A stretch of DNA of 40,162 nucleotides from a virus: IMG/VR virus record IMGVR_UViG_3300029258_003599, positions 1 to 40,162 of that record. The stretch is one strand, 5' to 3'. This document shows, in pieces, positions 8,611 through 14,860 of this stretch; the first letter of the stretch is position 1; every line of letters begins with the position of its first letter. The position numbers and the translations under genes are program-made. Below the pieces are notes generated by a model. That model was not told the origin of the DNA and ran no database searches. It saw only the letters and a program-made list of their open reading frames with translations.

Positions 8611-8930
8611 TTATCTTCCTCAGTTTCTTCTTCTCTAACGGTACTATACTTCTTGCATCTACAACATTTTGTTTCGCCTGTTCCTTCAACAATGTAAACC
8701 TGGTAGTCGCTGAACTCATTTAGTTCAATATTTTCAGGAACAGAAACTGGTTTTTTGTTTAATAATCCTAGTAGTTGAGTTATATAAAAAGCTATATTTT
8801 TATAACCACCTTTAAATAGTTTTATAGCTGTTTTTGCAACGGTGTATGGAGATGGTATAGGCTTAGCTTCTTGTACTGCTGCGCTACTAATCATCATCGA
8901 AATAAAAAGTACTTTAATTAACTTCTTCAT
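8607..8930 (-). CDS. Secreted protein with hydrophobic segment and CCxC motif
   Basis: 107 residues: signal peptide (about 1-19, ending SSAAVQ), a basic amphipathic to hydrophobic stretch at about 35-58 (KLFKGGYKNIAFYITQLLGLL), a linker, then CCRC at 89-92 and an acidic tail (REEETEEDK). The Cys cluster could bind metal or form disulphides after export. It overlaps both neighbours by four bases (8927-8930 and 8607-8610). Function unknown. Confidence 0.7.
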   Translation of the reverse strand: MKKLIKVLFISMMISSAAVQEAKPIPSPYTVAKTAIKLFKGGYKNIAFYITQLLGLLNKKPVSVPENIELNEFSDYQVYIVEGTGETKCCRCKKYSTVREEETEEDK

Positions 8931-9598
8931 TTAACTCTCCTTCTTTGTCGTCTAGCGATTCTACGTCTATTTCTTGGTCTTGGTTGTATTTCTACAGTAT
9001 CTTCTCTTTCAAGGTGTTCATCTGCATAGTCGTACGGCTCGAGATAGCTTTCTTCGTCAGAAAGAGGTCGTTCTTTTAGCCTTTCGCTAACTTTCTTTTC
9101 TATAGCTTCGTCCATCATTTCTCTAAGGATTTTGTTTCGTTCAATTTCATGCCTTAGTTCTTTGGCTCGTTCTTTTTCAGATCCCTTTTGTTCGGCCTCT
9201 TTTTCTTTGATGAACCTTAGAATTATCCTAAGAGCAACTGGATCATTTTTGTATTTATCCATAAGTCGAGCAAGATCAGTAACGTTATCTGCTGGCTTGG
9301 ATTTTATCCATTTAGACAGCGCGATAATTCCAGCTGTTCCTGCGCCGACAGCAGCCAAAACTGGATGTGCCCATAGAAGAGCTCCTATTTTCGCTAGTCC
9401 GGCTCCGGCTAAATAACCTCCAAAACCCCCGGCTATAGATTTAACAACATCTCCGAAACTCCAGCTATTCAGTTGCTGTTCGCAAGTCTTTGGTTGTTGT
9501 TGTAACAACACTTGCAAAGGAATCTGTTGCTTCTGCATGGCAACCGCACTGTTAGCTACCGCTCCAGTCATCAATAATGCTAATATTAGTTTTTTCAT
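8927..9598 (-). CDS. Secreted glycine-rich hydrophobic protein with Arg-rich tail
   Basis: 223 residues. A signal peptide at 1-20 (ending NSAVA) is followed by MQKQQ. Residues about 52-96 form two Gly/Ala-rich hydrophobic segments that could be a transmembrane hairpin. About 105-170 is a long charged helix. The end is strongly basic (RPRPRNRRRIARRQRRR). The leader has a run of five G before the ATG rather than AGGAG. The design, exported plus pore-like hairpin plus cationic tail, is shared with the gene at 9624-10130. Function unknown; a membrane-active or envelope-modifying role is only a guess. Confidence 0.7.
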   Translation of the reverse strand: MKKLILALLMTGAVANSAVAMQKQQIPLQVLLQQQPKTCEQQLNSWSFGDVVKSIAGGFGGYLAGAGLAKIGALLWAHPVLAAVGAGTAGIIALSKWIKSKPADNVTDLARLMDKYKNDPVALRIILRFIKEKEAEQKGSEKERAKELRHEIERNKILREMMDEAIEKKVSERLKERPLSDEESYLEPYDYADEHLEREDTVEIQPRPRNRRRIARRQRRRVK

Positions 9599-9623
9599 GA
9601 TAAACCCCCGTTTAATCTATTAA

Positions 9624-10130
9624 TTAATAATCGTAACCGTAATCATCTGTTGAAAATTCTTCATCATATTCATCGTATTCATAACGTCTTGGCATTGACC
9701 TTGGACGTCTGCTTCTACTACGACTTCTTCTTGGTGAGTACATTTGTCGAGCAACCCTTCTGGCTACTTCTTTGATCATTAGTTCACGTTTCTCTTTTTC
9801 AGCGTCTCGTCCTGTTACTTTATCGGTAAGCATCTTCGCAGCAGCGCCAATGGCATAAGGTGCCGCGATTTTAAGTATTGTTCCTATACCGAAAGGCAAG
9901 ATAGCCGAGGCTGCTACAGCGCCTGCTACAGGTAAAATTGTACCCATTGTAGAAGCTGCTTCGTTTGACCCAAAAAGCCCAGTTACTGAACCCCAAACAC
10001 CCTTAGCGAGTGATCCTATCCATGAGCTGCTTTCTTGCTGAGGAACTGCTAAACCTGCCTGCTTTCTAGCTTCTAGGTTTCCAGCACTCAACAATACGGC
10101 AAATAATAATATTTTGTGTAGATTTTTCAT
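9624..10130 (-). CDS. Secreted hydrophobic protein with SR-like and Tyr/Asp-rich tail
   Basis: 168 residues. Signal peptide at about 1-21; Trp/Gly segment at 34-55; hydrophobic Ala/Gly/Ile segments at about 62-100; charged helix; then SPRRSRSRSRRPRSMPRR (132-149) and a Tyr/Asp/Glu tail. The alternating Ser-Arg block is unusual for bacterial or phage proteins. It is the first gene after a strong promoter (10195-10223), with AAAGGG upstream of the ATG and a G7 run in the leader. Likely a distant paralogue of 8927-9598 by architecture. Function unknown. Confidence 0.7.
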   Translation of the reverse strand: MKNLHKILLFAVLLSAGNLEARKQAGLAVPQQESSSWIGSLAKGVWGSVTGLFGSNEAASTMGTILPVAGAVAASAILPFGIGTILKIAAPYAIGAAAKMLTDKVTGRDAEKEKRELMIKEVARRVARQMYSPRRSRSRSRRPRSMPRRYEYDEYDEEFSTDDYGYDY

Positions 10131-10194
10131 GATATCCCTTTCTTTTGCACCCCCCCACGGAGCGCTAGTTAAAATATACTAACTAACTATATAT

Positions 10195-10223
10195 AGTATA
10201 ACATAGCACATATATCATGTCAA
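10195..10223 (-). promoter_or_regulatory. Sigma70-type promoter for the 10130 to 7981 operon
   Basis: On the - strand: TTGACA (10218-10223), 17 bases, TATACT (10195-10200). The leader of about 60 bases contains seven G (10150-10156) and AAAGGG before the ATG at 10130. It shares the TTGACATG start with the promoter at 11534-11562. Confidence 0.8.
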
Positions 10224-10259
10224 CAATATTTCGAATATAATTAAACAGCTAAAAACTGT

Positions 10260-10739
10260 CTATTTTTCGTGTTTTTTCTTGTAAAAAGCTTTATTATCGA
10301 CTTTTTTCTCGAATGTTATTATTTCGTTTAGCCTTTTAATAACGAATTGAGTTACTGTCTGGTTGTATTTTCTGGCCATTTCTTTAATTGAGACCATCAA
10401 ATATATGGGTATATTCAATGCCAATCTTTCTACTCCAGGTCTCTTTTTAGCTGTTTCTGTCTTTTTACGTACTTTTTTAGTTGATAGGTATAGATGGTCT
10501 ACGTTTGTGCATGATTTATTATCACATGATTGTAGAACGTAGTATCCATATGGAATATGTCCTTTCTCTACCATCCATGCTCCTCTATGTGCTCCTATTG
10601 GAATCCCTTCTACATATATAGAAGGACGGCTTCCTTCTTTTACAGATCCTTTCCAGCCGAAACATCCGTTTTTCAGCTTTTTTCTGTATTTTTTAAGAGT
10701 CTTTTGGATCTTTTCTTTTTTGGTTTTTGTTAATCTCAC
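10260..10739 (-). CDS. HNH-fold protein lacking the catalytic His, fused to a ribbon-helix-helix domain
   Basis: 159 residues from GTG at 10739, chosen because GGAG lies six bases upstream; a TTG at 10751 is the alternative. After a basic N-terminus, residues about 25-88 match the zinc-type HNH fold seen in phage homing nucleases: GC at 25-26, AHRGAWMVEKGHIPYG (50-65), then CDNKSC (72-77) and DHLYLST. The position normally held by the first catalytic His (V-x-H-x-C-D-N) is Gln 70, so nuclease activity is doubtful. Residues about 105-142 (LALNIPIYLMVSIKEMA, then TVTQFVIKRLNEII) look like a ribbon-helix-helix DNA-binding domain. It may have become a regulator. A weak promoter (TTGGAA-16-TATAAA) lies at 10830-10857. 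Confidence 0.7.
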   Translation of the reverse strand: MRLTKTKKEKIQKTLKKYRKKLKNGCFGWKGSVKEGSRPSIYVEGIPIGAHRGAWMVEKGHIPYGYYVLQSCDNKSCTNVDHLYLSTKKVRKKTETAKKRPGVERLALNIPIYLMVSIKEMARKYNQTVTQFVIKRLNEIITFEKKVDNKAFYKKKHEK

Positions 10740-10904
10740 TTCTTTCTCCAATCTGCGGTTTTTATGACAGACGTTTCTACAGTGTATTCCCTGAATTGTC
10801 TGACTAACGTTATGAAATTATGAAACTTATTTATATCTCTAAATCAGCCAATTCCAAGTTTATTCCATAAATACATCTGCCATAAAATGTACCGATAATA
10901 TTTA

Positions 10905-11474
10905 TTATCCCGCTATATGTAACCATATTCTAGATGCTACATATTTAGAGCCAAAGTATACTGCTCTTGCGGTTTCTTTCGCTGCATTTACACATGCTCC
11001 AATTACAGCGCTGCTGACCTTAGGATGCCTTAACGCTTGTATTCCAAGTACTCCTATTGCGACGCCTAGTCCAATTTTAAATAGCGTCCACTTCAATCTA
11101 CTATAGAATCCTTCTTCTTTTACTACAGGCAAACTCTGTACGTATTGATTGTAGTTTGCGGTGCGTCTTCTAGAAGCTTCTATTTCTCTAGGAGTCATAG
11201 GTCTTTCTAGAAGCAAACCAGGACATCCAGTAGGAACAACCTTTACAAGTTTTTCCTTCCTTTTAGGCATGGTGCGTCTTCTTCTTTGTACTGCTCCAGG
11301 AACATTTTTATATACATCTTTTCTAGGACCCATATTTCCAAACTCTCTTTGTAGGTCCTTATAGGTTTTAACACCCATTTCTCGCAATGGTTTATCCCCA
11401 GACATTCCATACGAATTTCCGAAAGAAGTGACTAAAATACCGCAAAATAATAGTGTTTTTATTGTTTTTTCCAT
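10905..11474 (-). CDS. Secreted basic protein with internal transmembrane helix
   Basis: 189 residues. Signal peptide at about 1-22 (ending FGNSYG, then MSGDK); basic stretch at 64-77 (RRRRTMPKRKEK); GCPG at 83-86; one clear hydrophobic helix at about 130-147 (LFKIGLGVAIGVLGIQAL); Ala-rich C-terminus. It is the first gene of the - strand cluster, with a near-consensus promoter upstream (11534-11562) and a GGGGG run before the ATG. Function unknown. It shares the signal peptide, basic patch and membrane segment pattern with its downstream neighbours. Confidence 0.7.
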   Translation of the reverse strand: MEKTIKTLLFCGILVTSFGNSYGMSGDKPLREMGVKTYKDLQREFGNMGPRKDVYKNVPGAVQRRRRTMPKRKEKLVKVVPTGCPGLLLERPMTPREIEASRRRTANYNQYVQSLPVVKEEGFYSRLKWTLFKIGLGVAIGVLGIQALRHPKVSSAVIGACVNAAKETARAVYFGSKYVASRIWLHIAG

Positions 11475-11533
11475 GATTTACCCCCTATTTGTTACATGGA
11501 TTTATTGAGATACGTCCCATTTCTATTATATAT

Positions 11534-11562
11534 ACTTTATCATACAACATACGGCATGTCAA
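11534..11562 (-). promoter_or_regulatory. Sigma70-type promoter for the 11474 gene
   Basis: On the - strand: TTGACA (11557-11562), 17 bases, TAAAGT (11534-11539), 60 bases upstream of the ATG at 11474. It diverges from the fibre operon that starts at 11652. Confidence 0.75.
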
Positions 11563-11607
11563 CATTTATTTATATTGGCTAGGAAATGCCTTGCGCACCC
11601 TGCTAGA

Positions 11608-11639
11608 GTTATTATTGGTAATAACTTATTAATTAATAA
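11608..11639. promoter_or_regulatory. Two adjacent AT-rich dyads before the fibre operon
   Basis: GTTATT-ATTGGT-AATAAC (11608-11625) is followed at once by the perfect 14-bp palindrome TTATTAATTAATAA (11626-11639). The AGGAGG ribosome site and ATG 11652 come next. They could be operator sites or an RNA hairpin in the leader. No convincing + strand -35/-10 pair was found nearby. Confidence 0.4.
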
Positions 11640-11651
11640 TAGGAGGAAGTA

Positions 11652-13793
11652 ATGGCAGTAGATAAACGATTTATAGATATGGATACGTATAGTCCTGGCC
11701 AGACTGGTGGCATATACAAGAGTCCAATTGTCTCTAAAACAAGGGATCCTGGAGTAAACGACAAGGCAGAAGCAGGTACTATTTGGATCAATCAATCAAC
11801 AAATTCAGCTTTTATTCTTATAAAAGTTCAGGGTGGATCGGCCACTTGGGATGGAATTACAGATATTGCTGAAGGCGGAACTGACGGACAGCTTTGGATA
11901 GCTGCAACCGGAGCAGCTCCTACATGGGCAAGTTTAACTTCAACTGGTGGTTCTGTAACAATTACTGGAGGAGCAAATTCTATCAACCTTGAAGCAGCTG
12001 GTGTAGCCGCCCTTACTTCTCTTGATACAGACGGAGGTACAGCAACTCCTACAGCCGGTGTAATTACAATTGCTGGTGGCTCAAATATTACGACTTCTGC
12101 TGTTGGCTCAACTGTAACGGCTGCGCTTGATAGCTCCGTTTCTGTTGCTGGAGCGCTTACAGCAGGTGTAAATCTAACAATGACGTCAGGTGTATGTACC
12201 GTTACATCTGATAGTGATGCTGTACAAGCAATTTATTTACATGCAGATGGTGGTGTTTCAGAAACAATCGAAATATATGCTGATCAGGGGACAGGTGCTG
12301 ATTCGATACATCTTTATTCGGATGTTGGTGGTGTTACGTTGGATGGTGGCTTGGCTACCGCTGATGCTATTAACATTGTTGCTTCTGACGCAGCTGGTGG
12401 CATTGATATTGATGCTGGAACTGGCGGTATCATTGCAACAGCTACAAATGGAGAAATCAGGTTGGCATCGGGAACCGGTGCAGTCAATATTGGAGCGGAT
12501 GCCGCCGCCCACACTGTCACCGTTGGGTCCACTACCGGAGCAGCTGCCACAGTCATTCAATCTGGTACGGGCAATACGGCGATTACGTCAGGCGATGAAA
12601 TAACTCTCGATTCTGCTGGTGTTCTTGAATTGAACTCATCTGCTGGTGTTATAGGTATAGGTAATGATGCGGTCGCGCAGAATATCAATATAGGAACAGG
12701 TGCTGCTGCTCGTACAATTACAATAGGTAACTCTACAGGAGCAACAGCAGTTGATATCAATTGTGGAACTGGAGACGTTACTGTAGGTACAAATGCTACT
12801 GCGCATACAACTACACTTGGTTCAACAAATACTACATCCAATGCAATTCTTCAGTCTGGAACAGGTGGTATAGCAGTGAATTCTGGAGGCACATTAGAGC
12901 TTGATGCTGCTGGTGCGGTTACTTTGGAATCTTCTGCTGGAACTATAGGAATTGGTGTTGATGTTGTAGCTCAAGCTATCAATATTGGTACCGGCGCAGC
13001 AGCCAGAACAATTACAGTAGGTAACTCTACAGGAGCAACTCAGATAGATCTAAATGCGGGTACTGGCGGTGTTAATGTTGGTACTAATGCAGTAGCTCAC
13101 ACAGTAACTGTAGGTACAACCACAGGAGCTGGTGCTACAACAGTTCAGACAGGAACGGGAGCACTTGCTTTAAATGGTGGTGGTGCTGTAACTATTGATG
13201 CTGTAGGGGCAGTAGAAATAAACTCATCTGCTTCAACAATTGATATTGGTGGAGATGCGGTAGCTCAAAACATCAATATTGGCGGTGGCGCAGCAGCAAG
13301 AACCATAACAGTTGGTAATGCTACAGGTGCAACGCAAGTAGACTTAGATGCTGGAACAGGTGGCGTTAATGTTGGAACTAACGCAGTAGCGCATACTGTA
13401 ACTGTAGGTACAACAACTGGTGCTGGTGATACAACAATTCAGTCTGGTACAGGCGGAATATCGTTAGCGGCAGCTGGAATTGTTGATGTTGTTCCGGCAA
13501 CAGGTTCTGTAATTGGTGTTGCTTTAACTATTAATGCTAATGTTGGTGTAGCTACGTTTACAGGCCAAACAACAGCGTCAGCAGCTTCACAAGTATTTAC
13601 AATTACAAACTCTGTTTGCACTGTTGGTTCAGCAATTTTAGTATCAGCGTCAAATCTTGGTGCTAATGATGCTCAAATGACTGTTACTCGAGTAACTCCA
13701 GGTGCAGGTTCGTTCACTGTTACTCTTACAAATAATGGTGCGGCTGCTCTTAATGGAGATGTTCTTATTACATTCTGGATAATTGCTGCTTAG
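11652..13793 (+). CDS. Tail fibre with 98-residue tandem repeats
   Basis: 713 residues, ATG behind AGGAGGAAG. Residues about 20-70 form an N-terminal domain (SPIV, AGTIWINQSTNSAFILIKV, ATW) shared with the fibre at 19470 and the membrane protein at 23301. Residues 77-115 carry the GTDGQLWIAATGAAPTWASL module also found in the other fibres. Then come tandem units of 98 residues (294 bp, starting at 12651, 12945 and 13239) with motifs INIGTGAAARTITVGNSTGA and VNVGTNAVAHTVTVG. The C-terminal about 100 residues are non-repetitive. The composition (Gly, Ala, Thr, Val) fits a fibrous beta structure. It opens the tail-fibre module and is probably structural and host-binding. Confidence 0.75.
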   Translation: MAVDKRFIDMDTYSPGQTGGIYKSPIVSKTRDPGVNDKAEAGTIWINQSTNSAFILIKVQGGSATWDGITDIAEGGTDGQLWIAATGAAPTWASLTSTGGSVTITGGANSINLEAAGVAALTSLDTDGGTATPTAGVITIAGGSNITTSAVGSTVTAALDSSVSVAGALTAGVNLTMTSGVCTVTSDSDAVQAIYLHADGGVSETIEIYADQGTGADSIHLYSDVGGVTLDGGLATADAINIVASDAAGGIDIDAGTGGIIATATNGEIRLASGTGAVNIGADAAAHTVTVGSTTGAAATVIQSGTGNTAITSGDEITLDSAGVLELNSSAGVIGIGNDAVAQNINIGTGAAARTITIGNSTGATAVDINCGTGDVTVGTNATAHTTTLGSTNTTSNAILQSGTGGIAVNSGGTLELDAAGAVTLESSAGTIGIGVDVVAQAINIGTGAAARTITVGNSTGATQIDLNAGTGGVNVGTNAVAHTVTVGTTTGAGATTVQTGTGALALNGGGAVTIDAVGAVEINSSASTIDIGGDAVAQNINIGGGAAARTITVGNATGATQVDLDAGTGGVNVGTNAVAHTVTVGTTTGAGDTTIQSGTGGISLAAAGIVDVVPATGSVIGVALTINANVGVATFTGQTTASAASQVFTITNSVCTVGSAILVSASNLGANDAQMTVTRVTPGAGSFTVTLTNNGAAALNGDVLITFWIIAA
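12651..13460 (+). repeat. 294-bp coding tandem repeat (about 2.8 copies)
   Basis: Three consecutive units start at 12651, 12945 and 13239, exactly 294 bp (98 codons) apart, each beginning with I-G/D-I-G and containing AxARTIT(I/V)GN. The last unit is partial. A degenerate earlier copy precedes 12651. Copies differ at many synonymous sites, so the repeat is old or kept by selection. Confidence 0.85.
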
Positions 13794-13803
13794 TTTTTTA
13801 TTA

Positions 13804-13827
13804 GGGGCTGGTAGTACTACCAGCCCC
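13804..13827. terminator. Perfect 24-bp palindrome after the first fibre gene
   Basis: GGGGCTGGTAGT and its exact reverse complement abut with no spacer, giving a 12-bp stem in RNA from either strand. It lies between the fibre stop (13793) and the next ATG (13845). A T6 run precedes it instead of following it, so it is not a classical terminator. It could stop, pause or process the transcript. Confidence 0.55.
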
Positions 13828-13844
13828 ATCAAGAAAGGGTCTGA

Positions 13845-14174
13845 ATGTTTCCAAGAAAAGCAATAAAAAACCTGCCGCTTTCTGTTGTAGATACTACTAC
13901 TCTTAGTGCGGTAAATTGGACTTTGATTGATAATGGAACTTTAACTAAACCTTGTTTTGCCTTGAAGGTTTCTAATTATGCTAACCAGAGGGTTTTAATT
14001 AGTTATGATGGTACTAATGCGCATGATTCTAGTTATCCTCTTTTAGAGTGGTTCATTGGTCCGTTTAATGGATATGAGTTTCAAAAAGGTACTAAGATAT
14101 ACATGAAGCTTTTGGGTGCTTCAAGTGGTTTTATATATCTAGCAAAGTATTATGTTGAAAAAAGCAATACATAA
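13845..14174 (+). CDS. Small beta-sandwich virion protein, paralogue of 14505
   Basis: 109 residues with AAAGGG upstream. Motifs ISYDGTNAHDS, FQKGTKIYMKLLGASSGFIY and a Tyr-rich end (YLAKYYVE) match the protein at 14505-14849 (FSYDGVNDHF, LAEGTRVYVKEVG, YLTVYYG). Such small paired proteins are common beside phage fibre genes and probably decorate or cap the fibre or tail. Role inferred from place. Confidence 0.55.
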   Translation: MFPRKAIKNLPLSVVDTTTLSAVNWTLIDNGTLTKPCFALKVSNYANQRVLISYDGTNAHDSSYPLLEWFIGPFNGYEFQKGTKIYMKLLGASSGFIYLAKYYVEKSNT

Positions 14175-14189
14175 ATAGAAAGGATTGAT

Positions 14190-14453
14190 ATGGAAGAAGA
14201 GAAAAAAGATAATACTGTTTCAAAGGAAGAGGGCAACAAGATTCCTGAGATGGAAACAAAAACTGATAATGAAATGGTTATTAGAGTCAGTGGAGATAAA
14301 GAAAGGCTCTATAGATTTCATATTCCGTTTGGTGCTCCTTTAGTTGAAGCATACAATGCTGCTTGCAACACAGCTTCAGAGGTAGCTCGATTGTTTAAGG
14401 AAGCTATTGAAAGGCAAAAAGAAGCAGAAGAGAAAAAAGAAGAAAAAGAATAA
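14190..14453 (+). CDS. Small acidic/charged protein (hypothetical)
   Basis: 87 residues with GAAAGGATT upstream. Both ends are highly charged (MEEEKKDNTVSKEEGNK and an EEKKEEKE tail). A short central domain (about 29-70, VIRVSGDKERLYRFHIPFGA) looks folded and is followed by an amphipathic helix. It sits between the two paralogous small virion proteins. Possibly a chaperone-like fibre assembly factor, but no family was recognised. Confidence 0.55.
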   Translation: MEEEKKDNTVSKEEGNKIPEMETKTDNEMVIRVSGDKERLYRFHIPFGAPLVEAYNAACNTASEVARLFKEAIERQKEAEEKKEEKE

Positions 14454-14463
14454 TGAAGTTGAT

Positions 14464-14486
14464 GGCTGTCCTTATGGGCAGCCTTT
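14464..14486 (+). terminator. Weak intrinsic terminator or attenuator
   Basis: GGCTGTCC (14464-14471), loop TTAT, GGGCAGCC (14476-14483) form an 8-bp stem with one G-T pair, followed by only TTT. It lies between genes of the fibre module and probably reduces rather than ends transcription. Confidence 0.45.
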
Positions 14487-14504
14487 AAAAAATAAGGAGG
14501 GATG

Positions 14505-14849
14505 ATGGCCCAATCGCAAGCAATAAGGTTAGTTCCTGAATCTGTTAGATCCTTGGCTTTTGGGTCTATCGGAGCTGGTTACACTGGAATAGGAACTGCG
14601 ATAGTAAATCCAGTAAGGATGTTTCACATTCAAAATTTAACAGATGTTACTTTGATGTTTTCTTATGACGGAGTAAACGATCATTTTCCGTTGCCGCCAA
14701 ATGGGTTTTTGTTGTTAGACATTACGGCTAATAAGTCTAGAGATCATGGATTTTATCTTGCTGAAGGAACCCGTGTATATGTGAAAGAGGTTGGCACTCC
14801 TACGAGCGGTTCAGTTTATCTTACGGTTTATTATGGATCTATTTCTTAA
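14505..14849 (+). CDS. Small beta-sandwich virion protein, paralogue of 13845
   Basis: 114 residues from ATG 14505; the ATG at 14502 is too close to AAGGAGG (14494-14500). Motifs FHIQNLTDVTLMFSYDGVND, GTRVYVKEVGTPTSGSVYLT and a Tyr-rich end match the gene at 13845-14174, and a similar layout is known from many phage tail or fibre accessory proteins. It precedes the longest fibre by 11 bases. Confidence 0.55.
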   Translation: MAQSQAIRLVPESVRSLAFGSIGAGYTGIGTAIVNPVRMFHIQNLTDVTLMFSYDGVNDHFPLPPNGFLLLDITANKSRDHGFYLAEGTRVYVKEVGTPTSGSVYLTVYYGSIS

Positions 14850-14860
14850 AAGGAGATGCT

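Noticed and set aside
12258-12841. Several - strand frames of 80-100 codons under the first fibre gene
   Set aside because: They arise from the repeated Gly/Ala/Thr codons of the fibre and are low-complexity; similar ones lie under 14861 and 19470.
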